Shown here in pieces: positions 42,682 to 54,539 of a stretch of 64,000 nt of DNA (the first letter of the stretch is position 1; each line of letters begins with the position of its first letter). Under the pieces are notes generated by a model. It made no database searches and was not told the DNA's origin. It was given only the letters and a program-made list of their open reading frames with translations. Made by a program: the position numbers and the translations under genes. Location of the stretch: the NCBI GenBank assembly GCA_031769625.1, contig JAUIMM010000040.1, forward strand, positions 18,364,001 through 18,428,000, given 5' to 3'. Source of the DNA: Taudactylus pleione. Taxonomy: Eukaryota > Chordata > Amphibia > Anura > Myobatrachidae.

Positions 42682-45142
42682 AGATGTGCCCAGCTAGTTT
42701 GTTGCTCCATACAGCCATGTAGCGCGCCATGAATCTCGCGCCACACAGAATATTTCTTAACGGAACATAGTGTAGAACTGGAAAAAAGTCATATCGTGTA
42801 ATACAACTTTTTGTCCACCAGGTGTCACTTTCCTAAACTACACAGCACATGCATCAGTGTTCCAATGCATTTTCTGTATCACTGCCCGATGATTGACTGA
42901 CAGAAGCTGTGATTGGGTACACTATAGTATAGCATTTTGGTCATGGAATCAGGGCTGTAGAAGAATGTGTAATAAAGTATTAAATAATAACAGTATGTGT
43001 GTGTCATCTACTGTTAAAAAAATAAATATATATGTCTCATGGGCTCAGAAAGGGGCCACAGGCATGCACAGCTTTCACTAAGACATGATGACTCTGTAGG
43101 TCGAGCATCTTTTATGCAACTTTTTACCTTCAAATGCATCTGAATCATACAGCGAATCAAATTGATAGCACAAGCTTCTGCTGATTAAAATGATATGCAG
43201 CATGCCTATATTCTGTGAGCCAGTTCAGGTGTATCTGCACGGGAAACGTTACATTACACTAATAATGACTGTGCTAATCAGACGCTTTTTAGGGTACAAA
43301 GACGCAAAAAAGACGCTCTGCGCTACAGAGTTACACAGCACTCCTGTGAATTCTGTTATGGCATGGCGTGACTTGGTAAAGCGAGTGTCCTTTATGCAAC
43401 TTTTTACCTTCAAATGCATCTGAATCATAAAGCAAATCGAATTGACACACTTCTGCTGATTAAAATGATATGCAGCATGCCTATGTTCTGTGAGCCAGTT
43501 CGGATGTATCTGAACGCGAAACGTTACGTTACACTAATAGCAAACATAGCACTTTAACGTGATTTGCTTGCAGATACACCCATATTGGCTCACAGAACAT
43601 AGGCATGCTGCATATCATTTTAATCAGCAGAAGCTGCTTGTGTGAATACGACGCATTTTAGGGTACAAAGTCTCATAAAAGACGCTCGGCACTACCGAGC
43701 CACACAGCACTCCTGTGACCTTAGACTTAAAACATTTCTCTCGACATCCCACCACTTGGCATTTCTGCCATACAGTAGACATTGTATTGTACACATAACA
43801 GGGGGCAAGTTTTTCATAAAGCGAGATCATGTCAGGTTCAATACTATTAAAATACACTACGTTGCACTTTCCTTCTCCCTTCCTCTCTGTGTACAGCCAC
43901 CCAAGTTCCTTCACCACCTCCCCACACCATCACACAATTACTATTCACCTTCATTGAGCTCATTGTATGGCTCACCACCACCCCCACCATCATTCGCTTC
44001 TATTCAATGCCGCCGCATGCTGAGCCCACTATTGAAATTGCACACATTGCCTGCTTTAATTTGCACACTTCACATCACATACACGACAGATGCAGCTCTC
44101 AACATGGCTAGAGTGTGTAGGCTAGTGGGTAAGGTCTGCGCCTTTCACCTCTGGGGTTCGAATCATGGAAGGAGTTTTTTTTGTTTTTGTTTTAATCTTC
44201 TTTTGAATCTTCATTACTAGATTAAAATAAATCACTTGGTGGTGTGTGTGAATTCTGTTATGGCGTGACTTAGGGTAAAAAGACACAAAAAAGATGCTCG
44301 GCGCTACAGAGTCACACAGCACTCCTGTGAATTCTGTTATGGCATGGCAGGACTCGGTAGCGCAAGTATCTTTTATACAACTTTTTACCTTCAAATGCAT
44401 CTGAATCATACAGCGAATCGAATTGATAGCACAAGCGGCTCCTGCTGATTAAAATGAGATGCAGCATGCCTATATTCTGTGAGCCAGTTCGGATGTATCT
44501 GCACACGAAACGTTAAGTTACACTAATAGCGAACATGACACTTTAATGTAGTGATTTGCTTGCAGATACACCCACATTGGCTCACAGAACATAGGCATAT
44601 CATTTTAATCAGCAGAAGCTGCTTGTGCTAATAAGACACATTTTAGGGTAAACAGACGCATAAGACGCTTGGCGCTACCAAGTAACATCACTCCTGCGCT
44701 ATATTTGGAGCAACTTGTAGCACACGAAGGATAGAGATGTAGACACATCTCTATTACTGTGCTACAAAGTACCTGTCCCCAAAAGTGACCCTACAGTAGA
44801 TGCATATTATTGTACCGAGTCCTAATAAAGCAGCCGTACAGTAGCTAACATTGACCAGAAGACGCACACTAAGCATTACATAATGACAGAGCAACTAAAG
44901 TTCAGTTATTTTAAAGAACTCTACTGAACTCAAAGCATTTCTCTCAACATCCAACCGCAGTACAAATTTTGTCAGTGGAGCACTCGCCACCTAGAGGTTA
45001 AGCAGTGTATTACATACCATGGCTTATCTTTCATTGTAGAATACCAGGGTATGCCACAGTACAGCTATCACGTAACGTTCCATGGCGTGACACAGGAGGC
45101 CTGAGTGGCGCGCTATGAGCAACAAACTAGCTGGGCACATCT
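42682..45142. mobile_element. Inverted-repeat element with tandem palindromic modules
   Basis: TIRs of about 45 bp start AGATGTGCCCAGCTAGTTTG at 42682 and end with the complement at 45142, continuing into TAGCGCGCCA. The interior has three related modules starting near 43093, 43375 and 44354 (each with a TTTTATGCAACTTTTTACCT block). In modules two and three the block 43447-43515 is repeated inverted at 43568-43640, and 44430-44505 at 44563-44635; in module one the inverted half is missing. No transposase and no clear target duplication; superfamily unknown. Confidence 0.75.
44106..44170 (+). repeat. tRNA-like SINE head inside the inverted-repeat element
   Basis: TAGGCTAGTGGGTAAGG (near A-box) and GGTTCGAATC (B-box, 44155-44164) are spaced as in a tRNA, followed by T-rich sequence. 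Arms do not fold into a clean tRNA, so this is a SINE or tRNA relic rather than a gene. Confidence 0.45.
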
Positions 45143-45192
45143 AAGTGTGCAGATTGGTTTTCACAGGAGCAGTCCTCTAAATCCCTATTGTG

Positions 45193-45266
45193 TAATACAT
45201 ATGGTGTGGTGGTTGGCATTGCTGCGTCGCAGCGCTGGGGTCGTGGGTTCGGTTCCCGCTGCATCC
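45193..45266 (+). repeat. tRNA-like segment upstream of B2 gag
   Basis: GTGTGGTGGTTGGCATTGCT and GTGGGTTCGGTTCCC resemble the A- and B-box parts of a tRNA-derived repeat that I recall as common in frog and fish genomes. It ends 20 bp before the gag start. It could be part of the element leader. Confidence 0.4.
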
Positions 45267-45285
45267 TGAACAATATTCTTCAGGG

Positions 45286-46277
45286 ATGTCAGATTCGCCG
45301 TCTTGGACGGCGCAGGTTACACTAACAAATTGTGCTTTGGGCAAGGCTATTGGCTGACTGGATAAGGTATAAGATGCCGTGGAGAGCTTTTCCGTTAGCA
45401 GAGCATATAGGTAAAGCTGCGTCTTACGATGGAGAAGCGTCCAATGACATTTGCTCTATCGCCTCCAGGAGGTGATTTCGGCGCGAAGAGTGCTGTGGCT
45501 TAAGCAAGGAGGTCCTTTGCTAAATCCATGGGATCTCAAAGCCGGGGCTCTTTCCCATACCACTAAACAGTTTCAGATGGGATAGAGGCTTTAATTTCTG
45601 CAATCCGCCAGGTATTGCAGATACAGGAGGAGGACACTAGTCCTGCTCCACAGTCTTTCTGTCTAAAGAAACCAAGACAAACTATTGCATTTCCAGTTCA
45701 GTAGAGCAGGATTATTTTCTGATGTCCGCTTGGGAACATCCGGATAAAAAATATTTCGGATGTCCCGACAGTCATTCTCTTTTTTTCTGCATATAGCAGA
45801 AAGTCTTGTAAGAACTCCCACTACAGAAGATCCTTCAGTTCGCGGCTGTCTAAGAGGTCGACGTTACCGGTTCCTGGGGTTACTTCTCTGAAAGACATCG
45901 AACAGAAGATTGAACAATACTCTCAAGTCCATTTATACAGCTGCAGGTTTGATACTGCGCCTTGTGATTGTATTCTGCTGAAAGCGAATGCAGTATCGAA
46001 GAATGCAGTTCCATTCTCGGTAAGTATATTACTTAGTGGATCTAGATGAATGGATTCTCAAGCTACTTGGGGTAAATCCTATTATCTTCCGTCTGCAGCT
46101 CCTCCCCCTAGAAGATCTTACTCGGGACCCTCGTTTCTGTCTTTTCATACTCTGGGCAGTTCACGTGGTCGCTTCAGAGGAGGACCATCAACTTCCCGTG
46201 GTTCCAGAGGTCGGGACAGAGCAGCAACGACATCTACTCAACATGAGGTTAGGTCCACTGCCAAGCTTAGTGCATGA
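45286..46277 (+). pseudogene. DIRS gag-like ORF1 relic (B2)
   Basis: Starts with ATG 45286 (MSDSPSWTAQ). Pieces such as ISAIRQVLQIQEED (about 45600) and TSLKDIEQKIEQ (about 45885) align with A1 gag (VRAILHIEED and SSLKDPTD). The C-terminus is rich in Arg, Gly and Ser (SRGRFRGGPSTSRGSRGRD), a likely nucleic-acid-binding tail different from family A. Frame is broken repeatedly. Confidence 0.65.
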
Positions 46278-46279
46278 TG

Positions 46280-47200
46280 GGCTTTCCTCTCACCTGGGGG
46301 ACCCCAGAGTGGGAGCACATCTCAGGACTTCAGTGAAGTATGGAAGGAATCTTGTACGTATGTTTGTATCCGGGAACTCATATCTAGGGAATACAAGCTT
46401 TACTTTTCCTCCTCCACCTCTGTTTTTTACAACCGGTTTGCCAATTTCCAACGACAGGAGTATTATTTTACAGCAAACTGTGGACTAACTTCTTTCCACG
46501 AGAGTGGTCCACATTCCCAAATATCAGACTGGACAAGGCTTTTACTCCAGTCTTTGTGGTTCCGAAGCCAGACGGCTCGGTCAGACCTTCTCTGAACTTG
46601 ACGGATCTCAATCTCTACCTAAGAATTTTCAAGTTCAGTCGGTGATTGCGGGCCTAGAGGATGACAAATTCATGATATCTCTAGATATTAAGGACGCCTA
46701 CCTTCACATCCCTCTCTGGCCGCCTCACCATGTGTTTCTGAGTTTTATAGTTCATAACTCACATTTCCAATTTCAGGCCTTACCCCTCCGGCTTATCAGT
46801 CCCCAGGGTATTCACAAAGGTCATGGCTGTGTTGATGAGTATTATTTGGAAACAGGGGATCACTATTATTCCTTACCTGGACGATCTCCTGCTGCAGGCC
46901 CATTCCAGGGACTAATTACTGCAGAACATCACAGTGACACACAGCCTTCCCATTCGTCATGGGTGGATCCTGAATTTTCCCAAGTCTCATCTGCAACTGA
47001 CACAGAGGCTACAGTTTCTGGGAATGATCATGGACACCTTATGTCAGCGTGTGTTCCTCCCTCAGAAAAAAGCAACTTCCATTCAGGAGATGGTGAGGAT
47101 GGTCTTTCAACGTCATCTGGTATCTGTGCATGTTTGCATTCGCCTCCTGAGGAAGATTGTTACGGCATTCGAGGCCTTTCCTTACGAATGATTTAAATCC
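46280..47200 (+). pseudogene. DIRS reverse transcriptase relic (B2)
   Basis: Readable blocks: HLGDPRVGAHL (46290-46325), FVVPKPDGSVRPSLNL-like (46555-46600), KFMISLDIKDAYLHIPL (46665-46715, motif A) and, in another frame, ITIIPYLDDLLLQ (46860-46905, catalytic box). Order matches family A. At least three frameshifts. Confidence 0.82.
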
Positions 47201-47299
47201 AGGATGTTTTCAGCAGGATCCCATCTTTTCCTTCACCAACGGGTTAGAACTCTGATATCTCTTCTCTTTTGGTTGAACTCTGTACACCTACTGGAGGGA

Positions 47300-47960
47300 A
47301 GAGATTCGGAGTGTGGGGTTGGACTCTTCTCACTACAGACGAGTCTGAGAGAATCGGAGGCTAATTAAGGATCACTTCCAAGGCCGCTGGACATCACAGG
47401 TAGAGAGTCTGACTATAAACATATTGGAATTGCAGGTAGTGTTCTATGCTATTCAGACAGCAGATCACCTGTTGCAGGGCCGAGCAGTCAGGGTCCAGTC
47501 TGACATCGCCACGACAATAGTGTACATGAACAGACACTGCGGCACCAGAAGTCGGGTGGCTATGAAAGAAGTAAGCAGATTCTAACCTGGGCGGAAAAGT
47601 TCACAATGAATATCTCAGCAATCTTCAATCCAGGAGTAGAAAATTGGTAGGCAGACTACCTCAGCCGGCAGGATGCATCCAGGGGAATAGGCACTACATC
47701 TTTAGGTTTTTCAACAGCTGATCCAACGGTGGAGTCTTCCACAGGTCGGCCTCATGACATCAAGACAAAATCATCAACTGCCTCTATTGCTTTTGGACGA
47801 GAGACCCGGAAGCTGTGGCAGTGTAGGCACGGTCAACGCTGTGGCACTTCCAATTTTGTCTACCAGTTTCCTCTTCTCCCTCGGATTCTATAACGCGTCA
47901 AAAGGAAGACTGCCAAGGTTCTATTAGTAGCTCCGGATGGGCCTCGCGCAGCTTGGTATT
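47300..47960 (+). pseudogene. DIRS RNase H relic (B2)
   Basis: INILELQVVFYAIQTAD (47415-47465) carries the glutamate and VQSDIATTIVYMNRHCGTRS (47495-47550) the third-block aspartate. A broken NWEAD-like segment follows near 47640. The downstream part aligns with the A1 extension (YPDLKRL near 48040). Confidence 0.78.
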
Positions 47961-48049
47961 CCAACGTCTGCTGATCGACAATCTGTGGCCACTGCCACTG
48001 AGTGAGGATCTCTTACTACAGGGTCCTTTAGTCTATCCAGACTTAAAGC

Positions 48050-49095
48050 GGCTACATTGGGCGCCGTGGCTGTTGAAAGGGCCATCTTAAGACGTAAAGG
48101 GATCCCATCCAGGGTGATCCCTACTATGTTTAGACCTCGGAAGGAAGTTACTTCTAAACATTACCACCATTTTTGGAAGATTTGTTTCATAGTGTGAACG
48201 TAGAGGGGCTCCTCCTACAGAATTCAAACTAGCTAGATTTCTACTTTTTATACAAGTAAGTTTCTCAGCCAGTCTGCGGTTGGGTTCTCAGAGTTCAGAT
48301 TTCAGCTCTGACTTGTTTCTTCCAGAGGAAACTGGCCTTGATACCGAAGGTACCGACTTTTCTACAAGGTGTGATTCGGTTTCAACCACCCTTTGTTCCT
48401 CCTATGGCTCCATTGTATTTGGATCTCATACTTTCCTTCTTAGTCTCCTCTGTTCAAACCTCTGGAGTCGGTGGAATTAAAATGCCTTTCGTGGAAGGTA
48501 ACTCTTCTTCTCGCACTGGCCTCAGCCAGGAAGGTGTCGGAACTAGGAGCTCTATCATGTCGTCCGTCATACTTGGTATTTCATGAGGATAGAGCGAAAG
48601 TCCATACAACAATGGACTTTCTTCCATACGTGGTTTCGGCTTTCCACATCAACAACCGATTTGTGGTACCGGTTCTTCCACAAGATTCACCTTAGTCTAG
48701 ATCCTTAGATGTTGTTAGGGCTCTTTGTATATATGTGGAGAGGACTTCAGCTATAAGTAAAACAGACACTGTTTTGTATGATGCTGTTTGTCCTGGCTAG
48801 CCAGCCTCCAAACAGTCGCTGGCCTGCTGGGGTTGTCTGACCTTCAGACAGGTGGGTATGGCATCATCTAGGGAGCCTCCGCCTTGTATTACAGAGCATT
48901 CCTCTCGCTCAGTGGGTTTTCTCGTGGGTGACTGCTCGCGGGTTTTCCATGGAGTTACTTTGCAGAGCGGCTACTTGGTCTGGCCGCATACCTTTTTATT
49001 ATTATTTTTATAGATTTTACATGTTTGCGGCCTCTGCAGCGCAGTATGGCCTCTTTGTTTTGCAGGATTCTCAGCGCTTTCCCGCCCATAATCCA
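48050..49095 (+). pseudogene. DIRS tyrosine recombinase relic (B2)
   Basis: QPPFVPPMAPLYLDLI (48385-48430), the R-box ALASARKVSELGALSCRPSY (48510-48570), FHEDRAKVHTTMDFLPYVVS (48580-48640) and the terminal FYMFAASAAQYG block (49010-49050) follow the A1 recombinase in different frames. The uninterrupted stretch near 48868-48882 is the empty site for the tRNA-like insertion of B1. Confidence 0.82.
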
Positions 49096-49105
49096 GCACA
49101 CCACC

Positions 49106-49330
49106 TACTATAGCGTGATCGCGGGTCCCTATAGTAACCTGGTTGATATCAACCAGGTTGGCCTGCATGCATGGGCGATGGAAGATATCGTTATCGTCCA
49201 TATGTGCCCATGCATCGCAGGTCGTTGGGCACCTAAAAATGCATGATATGAACGATAATGATATCGTTATCACTCATATCATCCATTTTAATCTTACCGT
49301 GTATACGCACCTTAAATCAGTTTCATCCAA
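49106..49330. repeat. Palindrome-rich segment, probable MITE end
   Basis: Includes a perfect 24-bp palindrome AACCTGGTTGATATCAACCA... at 49136-49159 and GATAATGATATCGTTATC-type blocks (49254-49272), ending with CCGTGTATACGCACCTTA. Probably a MITE that truncated the 3' end of B2; its left TIR is not found. Confidence 0.45.
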
Positions 49331-51550
49331 CTTGCAGGTAAGCACTGGGAAAAATATGATTTGGTGTTTTAATGGTTGATACTAAAGTTTCAGAGACAAG
49401 AAGTTATTTTGTATTAGTTTAGGTAATAAATTAAAGTTGCTTCTTAGAGCTCATAGATCTGTCACTAAAAGGGTTGGCATTATATTTGAGTACACTTAAC
49501 TAGTGTTTAAATTGAAATTGCTTTAATATTTAGCACAGTTACAATAAATGTTTTGCTCTTACACATACAGGTGTAATATCCCGCTATGCAAGGGATTACT
49601 TATGACCAGGAGTATCTCGCTAAAGTTTATGTGCATGTCATTATACAGATAGACCACTGACTACAGTTCCCAGCAGCCTCTGCGCCTCCTCAAGAGGTCA
49701 GGAGGACATCACATGGGCTGTGTTGGCTGGTGTGAGAAGTGACCGTTGGAGGCAAGTGGCAGTTTGTGTCTCTCCTGCCTGACACCAGCACACACACTGC
49801 CTCACCTCCTCCCTTACACCTCTCCTGCACCGAGAGAGAGAGAGAGAGAGTGTTACATGCAATAAGAGACAGCAGCAGCAGAAATAAATATAAAGAGCAG
49901 AGAAGAGACAGGCGCATTGACCAGAGTAGCTGAGAATCGCAGAGCTGAGCAGTATCGTACTCACTGGATGTAAATCAGCAGTAATCAGGCCTAATACTTA
50001 CCTACAGACTAGGAGGCCCTGTTTACATGAGGGACTGTTTACACTACAGGAAAAAGTTCTGCAAACAGAATCTAATGACCGTCCGCAGCATAAAGAAGAC
50101 AATATGTGCACCACCCCAAGTCTGGTACCGAACTGATTACACTTGCAAATATACAGATGTATGGGTTTACTAACGAGACTTTTAAAAAGATCTATACTTT
50201 ATTTATGATGTCAATACTAACTTATGATGGTTACAGGTATTTATGGATCTGAATACTGTATAGCTGTAGCATCTTTTACATATTTTTTGAATTCTTAGGC
50301 ATCTAATGTGTTTTATTTCTTTTTAATATATATATTTATTGAACATAGTATTAAGAAAGGGTTCTTACATGTTAACATTCCTTCAATATTGGTCTTGTGG
50401 TTGTGCTACACCTATAAGTTAATAATAAGTATTGAAAGAAAACCTGGCAGAACTTGTTAGGTTTCTATTAGCAGACAAACAATAGCCAGGAATTTATTAA
50501 TAAAGAAACATAATTTAATATTCGATAGTGTCCCCAAATTCTGTGAGGCCTTACTGTCTGTACATTGTTGGTGAGATCTTTGCCTCTCTGCCTTGGGTGT
50601 GTCAGGAACTTCGGGTCAAGAAAAATTAAGAGAACATCAAGCTTCTTCAAGCAAGTTTCTGTTGCCAGCACCCAGTTTATTGCCCTATTACCTGTGTGTT
50701 ACACAGGTCCTCCTGGCCCTTTGATGGCTGGTGCCTGTAATACTCCCACCTCATTCATGCAGGTCCACCCATCCCTTCCCCGGCTGGTGCCTGTGGTTCC
50801 ACAACTTTACACACATCTCTTCAGCAGCTCTCATCTCTGCCGCCTAATGGAGTACACACCCTACGCAAGTGCATTTATCCTCCCTTGTGTGCGCTACACT
50901 CTGCAGACAGTGTACAGAATGTCTCATACTGCCTCTCTCTGCTCCCTAAGGCCTGCAATATACAGATGGACACACATCTGCCTTTCTTTGCATCCCTTCT
51001 CCTTTATAAGGGCCAACAGTATACAGATGTCTCCAATGCAGCTATGACATTCCTAGCTGCAGCCCAAGCCTCTCCCACAGGGATGGCTCCTACAGCCACA
51101 CTGCTACACAGTGACCTCTCCTCTAATGGCTGCTGGGGCTTTCATGCATAGGGGATATCTGTAAACCTCTGCAGACACAGAATAAACTTAGAGGCGCATA
51201 TTTGACATATTGCGCACACACTGTGTAGAAATGTCAAGAGACCCATAATGGCCAAGAGCAGGAGATATTGTCTGCTCCTAGATTTGCCATGAACTTCCTG
51301 AAGCAAAATACATTTTTTAGTAACTGCAAAAGGCTAAAAAGCCCCCGATGCTAACTGCTAAATATTAGATGCCTGCTACAAATGGATCAGACACCTGCCA
51401 GTGTCTGGAAAGCACTGTAAAGAAAAATAAAATAACTTTTTTTCACTGCGCAGGTGGGTGGCTAATGAAATCTAAAAAAATTAATATATAATTCCAGCTC
51501 TTCCAAAAAAGAAAATGTGGTAACACTGGCAAAGGTCTATATAAAACCCC
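49331..51550. other. Non-coding stretch
   Basis: Contains a ZNF143-like ACTACAGTTCCCAGCAGCC (about 49661-49679), a (GA)n run (49831-49850) and CT-rich sequence (50700-51100). No splice-bounded open segment with recognisable protein similarity. Probably intron. Confidence 0.5.
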
Positions 51551-52340
51551 TAGGGGGAAATTCAGTTAGACGCGATAAAGCAAAAACTTAACGTCGGAGT
51601 TTTGGTGCAATATTTTTGCGTCTTGTCTATGCGCGCTCCCGTTTTTCTCACTATCCTATTACAAAAGAAGTGGTGCGGCATTCGCCAGAAAACGGTCCAT
51701 GATACAGCAAATTTTGGGGAAATCTGCCTGTACCCCATAAAAAGGCTAACTGGCATGGGAAATCAATTTAAAAGTGTATTAGTGGCCCTAATAAAATTTT
51801 TGGTGAATCTTAAACTTGCTTAAATGGCTGTTATATGCAAATTCGTCTAACTGTGGAAAAATGCTAAAAGCTGTTTTATTTGGAGAAAATAAATGCTGCA
51901 GTTAAATTTAGATTTTTTTTTTTTTAAATACACCAGATGCAGCCTCCTGTAATGTTTAAAACACATGTACCCATCCATATTGCCCCCAAAATTACCAGAC
52001 CCACTACTTTAAATCCATTTTCCAACATTTTTAATTTTTTCACCGCCAAAAATGTCGTCATTAGTCAAATTAAGCTAATGAAAGAATGTTTGCCTAATTT
52101 GTCATTTGGGGGAGGGGGGGGTCCATGGGGTTCTGAACCAAGTTCCCACATTTTTAGCCAAAAATAGGGATTTTTCAGCTGCTGTGAGATTAAAACTTTT
52201 TGACCGTTTTTTGCCTATAGAGAATGCGAAAACTGACAATAGGATTGCACAATAAGCATTTTTGTGGGCAAAGTTCTCACATGCGATATTTTTTGGATAA
52301 ACTGCGGCTTTTCGTGGCTATTTGAATCCGGCCTTTAATT
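51551..52340. mobile_element. Long MITE with GGAAATTCAGTTAG-type ends
   Basis: The left end GGGGGAAATTCAGTTAG and right end (complement) AGGCCGGATTCAAATAG resemble the ends of 26894-27245 and 56017-56527. The 0.8-kb interior is AT-rich and non-coding. Ends are approximate. Confidence 0.5.
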
Positions 52341-54142
52341 TGATAACATAGACTACATCCTTATGACTCAAATAATCCATTAAAATGCAACAAAAAAAAA
52401 AACTACTGGAATGTATCGTATATTATACAAGAAATTTAATATTATTCACTTTAAAGTAGTAGCTCATAATCAGCAATGTATAGTTATTGTGAGAACAGAT
52501 TTAATTGAAAAGGTTCCAAAATCAATATTATGAGAAGTGTAAGTCATTAAGGAACAAAAGCTGTGATTACTCCATGTAATGAGGGATCCTCCTTAGCAAT
52601 GTAATGTAAAACCACAACTTGAAATTGCACGGTAAATGTCCATGTCGACGTTTCACTAATGAGTGAGGCTTGTGCACCTACAAATGTGTCCAGCCAGATA
52701 GTGGAACAAGTTCCAATAACAAAGGACCTCTAAGTGGATCAATCATGTCCACTACTCACTGGTGGAAGAAAAGTGCTTATGATGAGTGCTGTGGACTATG
52801 TGACGTGTGAATAATATTTAAAACCTCATGTGAGGGTGTGCAGTATTAATGCCATATATGTATACAAATGGAAAGACTTTTGCTATTGGCACTAACAATA
52901 ATATACTGCAAATCTGTATGTATCTAGCAAATAAGAGTGTTTATTTTGTTCCTATTTGGATCAAAACATTTATGCATGCTGTCTGCCATCATGGGTCACA
53001 AATCTCTGCAAGCACTACACTATCCCAGCACACCATTAAATTGAAGTTAAATGCATTTACAGTACTTCATTATTTTTTTCAAGCTTCAAAAAGGATCTTA
53101 TTGATCCGATTGCTAGCTTTCACACTTGGTTTATTGTAATTGTTCCAGAGTTAATTTTTTTTTGCTAATTTTAACTTTTCAGCTGTTACGGACACCAGTG
53201 CCTGTATTTTCATTATAGAGAGAGAGGGATAGAGAGAAGAAGATAGATGGGTTGATGGATTAATACAGCAGGTCACTGATTAGGGCTGGTCTGTCACTTT
53301 ACGTCATTAGAAATAGAAACTTTTTTGGTTTCTAATCACACCCGCGGCAGTGTAGAGGTGGAGATAAACGTCTCTGTCTTAGAAAATAAAAGTTTGGTAC
53401 GTCAGAAAGGGTGTCTAGGTACTTTCTTTGCCACCAATATCTTGGTCCTGGGAGACCACACACCCAAACAATGCTTCAGCCAACCAGAGCTTGTTAGAAC
53501 TTTAAGGCAAGAATATACAGTGGATTCTTAAACATGGAAGCCGATCTGGACCAAAAGCAGAACAAGTGATTTATTCATCTCTATTCCACAGGAAACACCA
53601 ACAAGGTAGCATCTTTGATTACCAGGGAAACACAATGTTTAGATGAGATGACCAGGATTAACCTAACCTACCCAAGGAAACTGCAAATGAGCATAATCTT
53701 GTTCTACTCTTACAGGCTCTAAACAAATATACTTGCTTTTGATGTGCTATTTAAATGTGTACAGTTGACTTTTAATCACAAAATATGGTTACTGAATCCA
53801 ATCCACTCGTAGTACATACAGAAGTTGGCTTTGATTTGGCTGTGCACCCCACAAATTGGACATTGTGCAACACGTGTCATTGTTTGAGCACAAGTTTAAG
53901 ACCACTATTGTTCCTGGTGTCATGACTGTTATATTTAATATAAAATTAACATTTTCAGTAGTCTTTTGGGGATGTAATTTTAATCCCGCCGGTTGGACAA
54001 TCACTCATTCATTGTAAAGCTTAGAATTTTCGTCTGGATTGGAATCGGGCCCTTGGTGAGAAATCCATATCCTGGAGAAAATGGTGACGCATTACATCAG
54101 TGTACTTACCGAATACTTAAGTTCCCATAAAACTCTAGCTCC
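52341..54142. other. Non-coding stretch
   Basis: AT-rich sequence with a short (GA)n run near 53217-53240. No repeat family, RNA gene or exon could be supported. Confidence 0.5.
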
Positions 54143-54302
54143 GTGTTTCCCAACTCCAGCACTCAGGAACCCCTTACAGCACATAATTAGAATCACCTAT
54201 GTATCTTTTGAAATGTCATCCAGTAATACACATGTGCACCAACTAGGAGATCTGGAAAACGTGATCTGTGTGGGGTCCTGAGGACTGGGGTTGGGAAACA
54301 CT
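54143..54302. mobile_element. hAT-type MITE
   Basis: Ends GTGTTTCCCAACTCCAGCAC and (complement) AGTGTTTCCCAACCCCAGTC pair over 30 bp, with GGACCCC/GGGGTCC near each tip. Non-coding. Confidence 0.65.
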
Positions 54303-54489
54303 TCCCTAGCTTCTAGCTTGAACCACCTAAATAAAAGCAGACATTTAAAATGAGACCCGTCCATTATATCCATGTCGTATGGTTATTCGGAGTTGTGTGT
54401 GCTACTGTGCCTGACATTGATTTTACTGTATGTAGTCTTTTAGAAGAAATGCAGCATCCGTACCAAGCTGTACCTTTGAATAACAAATC

Positions 54490-54495
<6 letters not shown>

Positions 54496-54537
<42 letters not shown>
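54496..54537. repeat. (AT)n microsatellite
   Basis: About 20 uninterrupted AT units. The flanking sequence to 54991 shows no gene. Confidence 0.95.

Positions 54538-54539
<2 letters not shown>

Larger units (their letters stand above)
41737..49105 (+). mobile_element. DIRS-like retrotransposon, family B, copy B2 (3' truncated)
   Basis: The left terminal repeat (41737-41880, tip TTTCTCCTTCATTCACTAGG) matches the complement of the right end of B1. After a GC-rich leader, a 2.46-kb inverted-repeat element (42682-45142) interrupts it; then gag, reverse transcriptase, RNase H and recombinase relics follow. Homology to B1 stops at CTTTCCCGCCCATA (about 49090), so the internal complementary region and right repeat are missing. 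Many frame breaks. Confidence 0.85.

Noticed and set aside
44106..44170. Functional tRNA gene
   Set aside because: A and B boxes are present but the acceptor and anticodon arms do not pair well; a SINE or relic is more likely.
43093..44640. CRISPR-like array of repeats
   Set aside because: The modules are long, few, partly inverted and lie inside a TIR element in a vertebrate genome; spacers are not regular.
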